DNA of 28,167 bases from contig CANFSD010000005.1 in assembly GCA_947449515.1 (NCBI GenBank), positions 1 through 28,167 on the forward strand, read 5' to 3'. Position numbers and translations under genes: made by a program. A model generated the notes under the pieces. That model worked only from the letters and a program-made list of their open reading frames with translations. It did no database searches and was not told the DNA's origin. Positions 8,705 through 16,091 of the stretch are shown here, in pieces; position 1 is the stretch's first letter; each line of letters starts with the position of its first letter. The stretch is from Bacteroidota bacterium (GTDB lineage: Bacteria > Bacteroidota > Bacteroidia > UKL13-3).

Positions 8705-8712
8705 TATTTTTG
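8705..8712 (+). promoter_or_regulatory. Putative -7 box for the transaldolase-CBS gene
   Basis: TATTTTTG, an exact match to TAnnTTTG, lies 28 bases before the ATG at 8741 in the 87-base gap after kdsA. It suggests the fusion gene can be transcribed separately as well as by read-through. No terminator hairpin is visible in the gap and the -33 element is weak. Confidence 0.35.
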
Positions 8713-8740
8713 CCCAAAAGCATCATTATTAGATTATAAC

Positions 8741-9751
8741 ATGGAATTATATTTAGATTCAGCAAACTTAAAAGAAATTGAAGAAGCCTTTAAATTAGGT
8801 TTCTTAAATGGTTTAACCACAACACCTACTTTCATGCAACGTGAAGGTATTACCGATGTGGATGCCATGATTGTAAAGCTTTCAAAAATTGTTCCTGTGC
8901 TTCAAATAGAAGCATTAGGTGATACTGCCGAAGATGTTTTGGCTGAAGCTAAACGTCAATTAGCCCTAGGACTAGATCCAAAGAAAACAGTATTTAAAAT
9001 ACCTGTTTCTTTAGAAGGTGTGCGCGCTTGTAAAATGTTGCGTAACGAAGGACTTTTGGTAAATGTACATTTGGTTTATACTTTGCAACAAGCATACATG
9101 GCTATGCATGCTGGTGCAACATACGTATGTCCTTTGGTTGGTCGTTTGCAAGACCAAGGTCATGATGCCCTAGATTTAGTTGCTCAAATTGTTGATGCGG
9201 TAGATCATTATGGTTATGATACCAAAGTAATGTTCTCTTCGGTTCGTACCATGGAACATATCAGAAATGCCATCAACCTTGGTGTTCATACCATTACTGT
9301 TCCATTGAAAATCATGAAACAGTTAACAGAAAATCATTTCACAACGGTTGGAACAGATCAGTTTATTCATGATACCCGCTTAATGACGGTAAGAGTGAAA
9401 GAAGCTATCAATGCAGTAAATCCAGTAGTAGCGGCTGATACCAATTTAGCTGATGCCATTGTTAAAATGACTGAATTTGGTTTTGGTGCTGTTACTGTAG
9501 TAAATGCAGATGGCAGCCTTAAAGGTGTATTCACAGATGGCGATTTGCGCAGAAAAATTCAAACAGAAGGCAGAGATGTTTTAAGTAAAAACGTTGGTGA
9601 TTTTGAATACGGTAAAGCGGTTTCTATTGAAGGTTCTGCTTTATTAAACGAAGCCGCTGGCTTATTCAAATCAACCAAAGTGGATACCATTTTGGTTACC
9701 GAAAATGGTAAGCCAATTGGTATGATTGACATCCAAGATTTAGAAGCTTAG
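8741..9751 (+). CDS. Transaldolase/FSA-like domain fused to a KdsD-like CBS pair
   Basis: A 336-residue fusion. Residues 1-220 are a TIM-barrel aldolase of the fructose-6-phosphate aldolase/TalC type: MELYLDSAN (Asp6), Schiff-base Lys86 in TVFKIPVSLEG, Arg135 in VGRLQD, and TVPLKIMKQL. Residues about 226-336 are two CBS domains, with GVFTDGDLRRKI at 262-273 and GKPIGMIDIQDLE at the end. These closely resemble the C-terminal CBS pair of KdsD (arabinose-5-phosphate isomerase), not generic CBS. Active-site positions depart from the family: TTNP is TTTP (Thr28), the catalytic Thr of (N/G)xT is His110, and the Tyr/Phe of AP(Y/F)V is Leu132. In a locus with kdsA and a kdsC-like gene but no kdsD, it may supply arabinose-5-phosphate. 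That role is inferred. A mundane transaldolase is the alternative. Confidence 0.88.
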   Translation: MELYLDSANLKEIEEAFKLGFLNGLTTTPTFMQREGITDVDAMIVKLSKIVPVLQIEALGDTAEDVLAEAKRQLALGLDPKKTVFKIPVSLEGVRACKMLRNEGLLVNVHLVYTLQQAYMAMHAGATYVCPLVGRLQDQGHDALDLVAQIVDAVDHYGYDTKVMFSSVRTMEHIRNAINLGVHTITVPLKIMKQLTENHFTTVGTDQFIHDTRLMTVRVKEAINAVNPVVAADTNLADAIVKMTEFGFGAVTVVNADGSLKGVFTDGDLRRKIQTEGRDVLSKNVGDFEYGKAVSIEGSALLNEAAGLFKSTKVDTILVTENGKPIGMIDIQDLEA

Positions 9752-9766
9752 TTCTATATAAATTTG

Positions 9767-9797
9767 AAAGGCCGTCCCTAGTGGCGGCCTTTTTTTT
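9767..9797 (+). terminator. Rho-independent terminator after the transaldolase-CBS gene
   Basis: AAAGGCCG (9767-9774) pairs with CGGCCTTT (9785-9792) around a 10-base loop, followed by a run of T to 9797. It ends the kdnA-kdnB-kdsA-fusion transcript 15 bases after the stop and separates it from the next two genes. Confidence 0.9.
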
Positions 9798-9833
9798 GAA
9801 AAAAGTATTGGTTCGAACCTAATTATTTATTTT

Positions 9834-10373
9834 ATGAAAATTTTTAAATACATCTCAATTATTCTTTTAAGTTTAGTAGCCTTGGTATTGGTTTCAGCAC
9901 TTTTTATTAAAAATGAATTTGCTGTTGAACGTCAAATTGTAATTCATAAACCGAATGCACAAGTTTTTAATTTCCTTCGTTTTTTAAAGAGCCAAGATGA
10001 ATTCAGTGTTTGGGCCTTAACAGATTCAAACATGGAGAAATCTATGTCGGGTACAGATGGAATGGTTGGTGCAATATCTCGTTGGAAGAGCAATAACAAA
10101 GACTTAGGTACGGGAGAACAAGAAATTATTGGTATTGTAGAAAACAAACAAGTAGATTTAGAATTGCGTTTTAAAGAACCATTTGAATCAAAAGACCATG
10201 CCTATTTTTTAACTGAAGCACAAGGTGATTCAAGCACCCTGGTAAAATGGGGCTTTGATGGAAGAATGGATTACCCTACCAATTTCTTATTACCTATCAT
10301 AGGTATGGAAGATGAATTGGGTGGCATGTTGCAAACAGGATTAGACAAATTGAAAATTGTCTTAGAAAAATAA
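9834..10373 (+). CDS. Membrane-anchored SRPBCC (START/polyketide cyclase-like) protein
   Basis: A 179-residue protein with one N-terminal membrane segment (about residues 4-25) followed by a compact domain. The domain begins FAVERQIVIHKPNAQVFNFL, the typical first strand and helix of the SRPBCC/polyketide-cyclase fold. It continues with a GTGEQEI strand and an LVKWGFDGRMDYP strand near the end. Such domains bind lipids or other hydrophobic ligands and the ligand cannot be read from sequence. The gene follows the terminator and lies 8 bases before the kdsC-like gene, so these two are probably co-transcribed. Whether it takes part in the sugar-acid pathway is unknown. Confidence 0.75.
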   Translation: MKIFKYISIILLSLVALVLVSALFIKNEFAVERQIVIHKPNAQVFNFLRFLKSQDEFSVWALTDSNMEKSMSGTDGMVGAISRWKSNNKDLGTGEQEIIGIVENKQVDLELRFKEPFESKDHAYFLTEAQGDSSTLVKWGFDGRMDYPTNFLLPIIGMEDELGGMLQTGLDKLKIVLEK

Positions 10374-10381
10374 TTTAACCC

Positions 10382-11083
10382 ATGAACCATACCGAATCTG
10401 TTTTTACGCAAATTGGTGGTGTATTTTGCACCCCAATTGAAGCATTATCTCTAAAAATGAAAGGGATAAAAGCGTTTGTATTTGATTGGGATGGCGTGTT
10501 TAACAATGCTGCCAAAAACGAGAACAAAAGCAGCACCTTCAACGAAGCCGATAGCATGGGAACCAATATGCTTCGTTTTAGTCATTACCTGTTACACCAA
10601 CAATTGCCTGCTACTGCCATTATCTCTGGTGAGCGCAATGAAATGGCGTTTTATTTTGCCGAACGCGAACATTTTGATGGCTGTTATTATAAAGTGCCGC
10701 ATAAAATTATTGCTTTAGAGCAATTCTGTGCCAACCAAAACATACAAATCAATGAAGTTGCTTACTTCTTTGATGATGTTCTTGATTTAAGCATTGCAGC
10801 GCGTTGTGGGGTGCGTATTTTAATCAATAGAAGAGCTAACCCTTTGTTTAAAAATTATTTGGTTCAAAACAATTATGTAGATTATATCACCGCGCATGAA
10901 AGCGGTAATTTTGCGGTTAGAGAAGGAACTGAAATGCTCATGGGCCTCAATGACAATTTCACCCAATGCATGGATTTACGCAAAGACTTTAGTACCACAT
11001 ACCAAGAATACCTCGCAAAGCGTCAGGCTTGCCCAACGCTCTTTTATACCACAAATGGGAATAATGTTGTAGAAGGAAAGTAA
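10382..11083 (+). CDS. HAD phosphatase of the KdsC type
   Basis: A 233-residue HAD-superfamily protein whose core resembles KdsC (Kdo-8-phosphate phosphatase). Visible motifs are motif I FDWDGVF with Asp35/Asp37, motif II IISGE with Ser82, a candidate motif III Lys108, and motif IV FFDDVLDL with Asp131, Asp132 and Asp135. The KdsC-like tail DYITAHESGNFAVREGTEML corresponds to the conserved Gly/Ala-Val-Arg-Glu end of KdsC. It is longer than E. coli KdsC (188) because of about 28 extra N-terminal residues and about 45 extra C-terminal residues. The usual Gly before the motif IV acidic pair is Phe. In this locus it would dephosphorylate the 8-phosphate made by KdsA before C8 oxidation. Its stop lies one base from the convergent ppk1 stop. 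Confidence 0.85.
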   Translation: MNHTESVFTQIGGVFCTPIEALSLKMKGIKAFVFDWDGVFNNAAKNENKSSTFNEADSMGTNMLRFSHYLLHQQLPATAIISGERNEMAFYFAEREHFDGCYYKVPHKIIALEQFCANQNIQINEVAYFFDDVLDLSIAARCGVRILINRRANPLFKNYLVQNNYVDYITAHESGNFAVREGTEMLMGLNDNFTQCMDLRKDFSTTYQEYLAKRQACPTLFYTTNGNNVVEGK

Positions 11084-11084
11084 A

Positions 11085-13160
11085 TTATTTAGTAGCCAAA
11101 TAATTCATAATAGCTTGTTGCGATGAGCGTGCTTCCAACGAATGTGTTTTGGAAGTATAAATGATATCACTCATACCATCAATTTTTCTTGCCTTAATTG
11201 GGTCGTTCCATTGCAAATCAAAAATATCCATTAAGGTTTGTTTATGAGTGCCTTCATATACAGGAAAAGCTACTTCTATGCGGTTCACTAGGTTTCTGCT
11301 CATCCAATCGGCAGAAGATAAATAGGTCTTATTTTTGCCATCAGCACAAAACATAAAGAGACGGGCATGCTCTAAAAATCTATCTATAATGCTCACTACT
11401 TCAATGTTTTTGCTGCTGTTTTCAATGCCAGGAACCAAACAACAAATACCTCTTACAATCAATTGAATTTTCACTCCCGCATTGCTTGCTTCGTATAATT
11501 TTTTGATGATTTCTGTATCTACCAAAGAATTCATTTTTGCCTTAATAAAAGCGGGCTTTCCTACTCTTGCATTAGCTGCTTCTTGCTCAATTAATTCTAT
11601 GAATTTTTGTTTCATAAAATCAGGAGCTACCAACAAATGCTTAAAGCCACTTCGCTTAAGATTTATAAATAATATGTCGGTGAGCGCCTCTATTTCATCA
11701 CAAATACGCGTGTCTTTGGTAAATAAGGAAAAGTCGCTGTAAATTCTTGCAGTTACGCCATTGTAATTGCCTGTTGAAAGGTGTGCATACTTAACTATTT
11801 TTTCATCCTCTCTTCTGTATATTAAACACAGTTTGCTATGCACCTTTTGACCAGCTTTACCAAAATGTACTTGCGCACCGGCTTCTTGCAATTGGTTCGT
11901 CCAATAAATATTTGACTCTTCATCAAAGCGCGCTTGCAACTCCATCAACACCATTACTTTTTTGCCATTTTTAACGGCATTAATGAGCGCATTTACCACA
12001 TTGCTATGTTTGGCAACTCGGTATAAGGTAATTAGAATGGTGCTTACATTTGGGTCAATAGCGGCCTCCCTTAAGAAACGAATAAGGTAATCAAAACTTT
12101 GGTAGGGATGATGCAACATGATGTCCTTCTTTGTAATGGCATCAAACATGCGCTTCTCCTGCTCGAGGTCTTTTACAAGTAATGGTTGAAGTGGGGCAAA
12201 ATAATCCTCCTTTTTACCAATTTGAGGGAAGTCCATAAAGTCTTTGAAATTATGGTAACGACCACCAGGTATTAGGTTCACATTTTTAAGTTCTAGTTTT
12301 TTAATGAGCAATTCCAACATGTCTTTTGGCATGGCTTCATCGTATACAAATCGGGTAGGGACACCCTTAGAACGTTGTTTTAAACTTTTTTGAATTTTAT
12401 CTAAAAGATTGCTTGAATAATCTGTTTCATCCTTGCTTATTTCAAATTCTGCATCCCTCGTTAGTTTAATGATGTACGACTCAAATTCTTCAAAATCAAA
12501 AATAGAAAATATGCGTTTTAAATTGAGTCTAATAATGTTTTCTAATAATATAATATGTTGCGAGTTTTCATGTTCTGGAAGCGTGAAAAACCTGCTAATA
12601 ATGTTTGTTGGAATCTCAATAATGGCATGTTTTGGTTCTTTGCCACTAAGACTATTTTTCATACGAACAGCCAGGTAAATACTTCTGTCTCGTAAATGTG
12701 GTATTTGTTTGAGGTGGTCTAACAAAACAGGAAAAAGATGATTCAAAACATTCATTTTAAAATAATCTTGAATGATTTTACTTTCCTTTTCGTTTACCTG
12801 TTTTTCCTCAATTAAGAAGATCTTATTTCTAGCGAGGGCAGGTATTAATTGTTGTTCGTAAATTTCGGTAAATTTGTCTTGCATCACCATTACTGTCAGT
12901 TGTATTTCCGACAATATTTCATCTGGAGAGGATTGGTATTCTGAAATAGCCTTTTTCCCATTTAACCGCTGCATGCGCCTTATTTGGGCCACCCTAACCC
13001 TAAAAAACTCATCTAGGTTAGAAGAAAAAATAGCCAAAAATTTTATTCTTTCCATTAATGGATTTAATGGATTCTCAGCTTCTTGTAGCACGCGATCGTT
13101 AAAGTGTAACCAGCTGATTTCTCTATCTTTAAATAAAAATCCTTTTCTATCTTTAATCAT
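11085..13160 (-). CDS. ppk1: Polyphosphate kinase 1
   Basis: A 691-residue enzyme that reversibly transfers the ATP gamma-phosphate onto polyphosphate. Length equals the family norm (about 690). The N-terminal domain begins with REISWLHFNDRVLQEA and contains the SSNLDEFFRVRVAQI segment. The two catalytic histidines are His441 in KVHSKLCLIYRR (equivalent to E. coli H435) and His598 in EHARLFMF (equivalent to H592). MLHHPYQSF (348-356) and SADWMSRN are also typical. Single-gene unit. The ATG is 5 bases after a TATTTTTG box on the same strand, which would give a very short leader or leaderless mRNA. It is convergent with the kdsC-like gene. The PiT phosphate transporter is 10 kb away, and no ppx is seen here. 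Confidence 0.97.
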   Translation of the reverse strand: MIKDRKGFLFKDREISWLHFNDRVLQEAENPLNPLMERIKFLAIFSSNLDEFFRVRVAQIRRMQRLNGKKAISEYQSSPDEILSEIQLTVMVMQDKFTEIYEQQLIPALARNKIFLIEEKQVNEKESKIIQDYFKMNVLNHLFPVLLDHLKQIPHLRDRSIYLAVRMKNSLSGKEPKHAIIEIPTNIISRFFTLPEHENSQHIILLENIIRLNLKRIFSIFDFEEFESYIIKLTRDAEFEISKDETDYSSNLLDKIQKSLKQRSKGVPTRFVYDEAMPKDMLELLIKKLELKNVNLIPGGRYHNFKDFMDFPQIGKKEDYFAPLQPLLVKDLEQEKRMFDAITKKDIMLHHPYQSFDYLIRFLREAAIDPNVSTILITLYRVAKHSNVVNALINAVKNGKKVMVLMELQARFDEESNIYWTNQLQEAGAQVHFGKAGQKVHSKLCLIYRREDEKIVKYAHLSTGNYNGVTARIYSDFSLFTKDTRICDEIEALTDILFINLKRSGFKHLLVAPDFMKQKFIELIEQEAANARVGKPAFIKAKMNSLVDTEIIKKLYEASNAGVKIQLIVRGICCLVPGIENSSKNIEVVSIIDRFLEHARLFMFCADGKNKTYLSSADWMSRNLVNRIEVAFPVYEGTHKQTLMDIFDLQWNDPIKARKIDGMSDIIYTSKTHSLEARSSQQAIMNYLATK

Positions 13161-13165
13161 TATTG

Positions 13166-13173
13166 CAAAAATA
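13166..13173 (-). promoter_or_regulatory. Putative -7 box for ppk1
   Basis: On the minus strand TATTTTTG ends 5 bases before the ppk1 ATG, so the start site would fall at or next to the start codon. No -33 box at proper distance is seen. Confidence 0.35.
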
Positions 13174-13182
13174 ATCTATTTG

Positions 13183-13262
13183 AAATGTCATAATATGAGG
13201 CAAAAACACATTTTCAGGTTAATAAATCGTAAAATGTCACAAAAAAAATCATATTTGAGGCA
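13183..13262. repeat. Two-copy imperfect direct repeat between divergent genes
   Basis: AAATGTCA occurs at 13183-13190 and 13232-13239. Each copy is followed by a related ATAT(TT)GAGGCA element, at 13193-13202 and 13251-13262, with gaps of 2 and 11 bases between the halves. The pair lies in the 140-base divergent gap between ppk1 and the YciI-like gene and could be a duplicated binding site. The AT-rich context makes chance possible. Confidence 0.35.
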
Positions 13263-13300
13263 CAATTATTGAAACAATCAATAAAAAAAACACGTAGACT

Positions 13301-13600
13301 ATGAAAAAACAATTTATGGTGGAGATATTTTTACCCGATGAAATTGATATGAACTTCATGCGCATGATACCTGCGCACAGGGCATATATCAATGAACTTA
13401 TTTCTGGTGGTCAAATTTTGTCTTACTCTATAAGTTTTGATAGAAGTAAAGGTTGGATTGTATTCCTTGCAGAAAGAGCAGATGAGGTTTTGGATATTGT
13501 TCAGCAATTCCCCATTCACCAATTTATTACAATTGAAATAAATGAATTATTTATTCATGATGGTGAGGCTTACCGCTTTCCAAAATTGAATTTTAACTAA
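13301..13600 (+). CDS. YciI / muconolactone isomerase-like small protein
   Basis: A 99-residue dimeric alpha-beta barrel-type protein. The MVEIFLPDEID first strand, the PAHRAYINELISGGQILSYS helix-turn-strand and a second half with FLAERADEVLDIVQQFP resemble the YciI and muconolactone isomerase-like families. A His-containing PAHRAYI helix is typical of YciI, but no specific catalytic set can be asserted. It is a single gene ending at a strong terminator and has no metabolic neighbour that suggests a substrate. The function is unknown. Confidence 0.75.
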   Translation: MKKQFMVEIFLPDEIDMNFMRMIPAHRAYINELISGGQILSYSISFDRSKGWIVFLAERADEVLDIVQQFPIHQFITIEINELFIHDGEAYRFPKLNFN

Positions 13601-13630
13601 AAAAAAGCCCTTGATAAAGGGCTTTTTTTT
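13601..13630. terminator. Bidirectional rho-independent terminator
   Basis: AGCCCTT (13606-13612) pairs with AAGGGCT (13617-13623) around a 4-base loop and is flanked by A6 upstream and T8 downstream, so it can act on both strands. It ends the YciI-like gene and the convergent amylase gene. The amylase stop codon begins in the T-run. Confidence 0.93.
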
Positions 13631-15474
13631 TAATTGATCAGCAATTTCTGTGTGCTACATTCTCCAAGTTCATTGGTAAATTTTAAGAGATATATTCCCT
13701 TGGGCAATGAAATAGGATAGGTGTTAAATTCCTCAATTTTTTCTTTGACTAACAATAGCTCTCCACTTAAACTAAACAATTGCAATTGGATTTGATGCTG
13801 ATCCAAAAATTGCTTCACAATATTTATTTCAATGTTAGCTGGATTGGGAAAAACAAGGAGCTTGTTCTGCCAATTGTTGTGTTGCAATCCTATTGGATAG
13901 TCTACTGCAATAATCCTTGTTTGATATGGCTTAAGCGGCAAATTTATAGGATACATGCCATTTCCCATTATAAAAAAACTAGTGTCGTTCATTAAATCAA
14001 CAAATTTGCAATTTCCTGAACTGCCATCACTTCTTGTCATCACAAATTGCACACTGTCAATTTTAGTATTACTTGTGTTCACCATCACAATAATATCATG
14101 ACCATTTAAACTTCTTTGGTAAGTATGAACTTCATTATGGGTGCTAATTAAATTTTGGTAGGCACCCATTTGTATTGCACCTTGTTGGTTTCTAATTCTA
14201 ATTAATTTTTGGTAATGGTTCCAAATTGAGTTTGGGTCGGATTGCATTACACTTACATTGTAATTGGCGTAATTGCTATTGATACTAATCCATGGGTTAA
14301 CGCTTGAAAAGCCAGCATTGCCGGCATTTGACCATTGCATAGGTCTTCTGATATATTGATCGGGTTTTGAACCACGCATCGCAACTTCTTCGCCATAATA
14401 TAAGAAGGGTACACCGGGTTGTGTAAGATACAAACTAGCCGCCGCCTTATTCATTTCAATATTGGTATTAAAAACATCAAATACACGGTTTTGGTCATGG
14501 TTGGTTAAAAAGGTCGCAAATTGATTGTCTTGGTAATTTGTTTTCGTATTGTTCAATGTCACCCGCGAATTGTAGGGATTGCCACTTGAAATAGCATTGA
14601 TATTGGCATCGGCTAAATTAAACTCAAAACACATATCTAATTTGCCTGTATATAGTTTAATACTAGCTGGTGCATCCCAAACCTCTCCAACCAATAATGA
14701 ATTGGGTTTCCAAGCCTCACAACTGTCATTGAATTCTTTCCAAAAAGCAATGGTTTTAGGATGGTTTTTAAGCGTAGTTCCTTCCTCAAATAAATACATG
14801 GCAGCGTCTAATCTAAATCCATCTACCCCAACTTCTTGCAACCAATATTTTGCAATGGCAAATACACTGTCTTTAACAGGTTGGTAATTGTAATTTAAAT
14901 CGGGCATACCGCTCCAAAACAAGCCATAATAATTACTACCATTTTTACTGTACCACAATTGTTGTCCCCACGGGCCGGTCTGACTGCTTGGTGCAGTTTC
15001 CCAACGATAGAAGTTTCTATAAAATGGGTCGTTAGCAGCAGATTTTACAAACCAAGGGTGTTGATCTGAGGTATGGTTTAAAACCAAATCCATTACTACT
15101 TTTATTCCTTTATTATGGGCTTGGGTAAGCATAGACTTAAACTCAATCATGCTGCCATATTTAGGATTAACAGCGTAATAATTGGTCACATCATAGCCAT
15201 GATCGCTGGGTGTAGCATTAATTGGCATCAACCAAATTAAACCAATTCCAAGGTCGTTATTGGTATTGGCATTACCATCATTTAAGTAATCTAATTTTTG
15301 TGTTAAGCCATTAAAATCACCAATTCCATCTGCATTTGAATCATAAAAACTTCTGACAAAAATTTCATAAGCGGTTTTTTGGTTCCACCAATTTATTTGT
15401 CCAAAACTGTTAAAAGAAAAGGCAAGGAGAAAAAGGAGGGAAGCTAATTGCTTCTTCCTTGTAAGTGTTGTCAT
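13630..15474 (-). CDS. Secreted GH13 alpha-amylase with T9SS sorting domain
   Basis: A 614-residue glycoside hydrolase family 13 enzyme acting on alpha-glucans. A signal peptide (about residues 1-26, ending SFG-Q) precedes the TIM barrel. Catalytic positions are the nucleophile Asp223 in DGFRLDAA, acid/base Glu264 in LVGEVWDAP and Asp327 in FLTNHDQNRV. VMDLVLNHTSDQHPWF is the conserved region I. The C-terminal ~75 residues (from about LVFPNPANIEINI to the terminal KLLIN) form a type A T9SS sorting domain, so the enzyme is probably exported through the type IX system to the surface or medium. Specificity is closest to the alpha-amylase/cyclomaltodextrinase/oligo-glucosidase group and cannot be fixed further. 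The gene lies 13 bases after haaO, an unexpected pairing. Confidence 0.93.
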   Translation of the reverse strand: MTTLTRKKQLASLLFLLAFSFNSFGQINWWNQKTAYEIFVRSFYDSNADGIGDFNGLTQKLDYLNDGNANTNNDLGIGLIWLMPINATPSDHGYDVTNYYAVNPKYGSMIEFKSMLTQAHNKGIKVVMDLVLNHTSDQHPWFVKSAANDPFYRNFYRWETAPSSQTGPWGQQLWYSKNGSNYYGLFWSGMPDLNYNYQPVKDSVFAIAKYWLQEVGVDGFRLDAAMYLFEEGTTLKNHPKTIAFWKEFNDSCEAWKPNSLLVGEVWDAPASIKLYTGKLDMCFEFNLADANINAISSGNPYNSRVTLNNTKTNYQDNQFATFLTNHDQNRVFDVFNTNIEMNKAAASLYLTQPGVPFLYYGEEVAMRGSKPDQYIRRPMQWSNAGNAGFSSVNPWISINSNYANYNVSVMQSDPNSIWNHYQKLIRIRNQQGAIQMGAYQNLISTHNEVHTYQRSLNGHDIIVMVNTSNTKIDSVQFVMTRSDGSSGNCKFVDLMNDTSFFIMGNGMYPINLPLKPYQTRIIAVDYPIGLQHNNWQNKLLVFPNPANIEINIVKQFLDQHQIQLQLFSLSGELLLVKEKIEEFNTYPISLPKGIYLLKFTNELGECSTQKLLIN

Positions 15475-15487
15475 TACTGTGTTTTAA

Positions 15488-16018
15488 TTACAGAAATTTA
15501 GGATTGGTTTCCATTACATGCCCACAACTTTTGCAAGTACGTAAATCTTCCGATCCATAGTAATGTTTGAAATGATTTAGAAAATCAGTTTCAATATTTT
15601 GCAATTCAAAATATACTTCGTGTAATTTATGGTTACATTTTTCGCAGAACCACAAAAGGCCATCTTTATACCCTTTACCTTCACGAACACGCTCTATTAC
15701 CAATCCAATAGAACCCTCTGTTCTTCCGGGTGAATGGGGTGTGTTTGGAGGGCAAAGAAACATGTCGCCAGGACCTAAATGAATAGGAACAACTTGGCCA
15801 TTTTCTTGGATGTTTACGGTAATATTTCCTTCTAATTGGTAAAACAATTCCTCCGTTTCGTTAAAGTGATAGTCTTTACGTGCATTTGGACCACCAACTA
15901 TCATAACAATATAATCTGTTCCTTCTGGGTAAAGATTTTTATTGGCTACAGGTGGAACTAATAAATGACGATTTTCTTCAATCCATTTATTCAGGTTAAA
16001 AGGTTTGCGGATGCTCAT
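15488..16018 (-). CDS. haaO: 3-hydroxyanthranilate 3,4-dioxygenase
   Basis: A 176-residue cupin that opens the 3-hydroxyanthranilate ring to 2-amino-3-carboxymuconate semialdehyde in the kynurenine pathway. The catalytic Fe ligands are His51 and Glu57 in DYHFNETEELFYQLEG and His95 in PNTPHSPGR. Substrate-side Arg47 and Arg99 are present. The bacterial-type rubredoxin-like second metal site is complete, with Cys125/Cys128 (CEKC) and Cys162/Cys165 (CKSC). Length is typical of bacterial NbaC/HAAO. The next enzyme of the pathway, ACMSD, is encoded 10 kb away on the same strand and not in this transcript. A TATTTTTG box lies 31 bases upstream. It is followed after 13 bases by a GH13 amylase. Confidence 0.96.
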   Translation of the reverse strand: MSIRKPFNLNKWIEENRHLLVPPVANKNLYPEGTDYIVMIVGGPNARKDYHFNETEELFYQLEGNITVNIQENGQVVPIHLGPGDMFLCPPNTPHSPGRTEGSIGLVIERVREGKGYKDGLLWFCEKCNHKLHEVYFELQNIETDFLNHFKHYYGSEDLRTCKSCGHVMETNPKFL

Positions 16019-16049
16019 AAAGTTTATATTTTATTAAATAGCTTATTTA

Positions 16050-16057
16050 CAAAAATA
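16050..16057 (-). promoter_or_regulatory. Putative -7 box for haaO
   Basis: TATTTTTG on the minus strand, 31 bases before the haaO ATG, matches TAnnTTTG exactly. No clear -33 element. Confidence 0.35.
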
Positions 16058-16091
16058 ATTGATTTATTCGAAGGTAATATTTTTTGATGGA

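Noticed and set aside
8654..8740. Possible terminator or riboswitch in the kdsA-aldolase gap
   Set aside because: No stable GC-rich stem with a following T-run is visible. Only an AT-rich stretch with a -7-like box.
12874..13272. 132-codon plus-strand frame opposite the ppk1 start
   Set aside because: It lies mainly antisense to the highly conserved ppk1 coding region, has no family resemblance and no initiation signal. It is a shadow frame.
14579..14887. 102-codon plus-strand frame inside the amylase gene
   Set aside because: Antisense to the GH13 catalytic core. No recognisable domain and no upstream signal.
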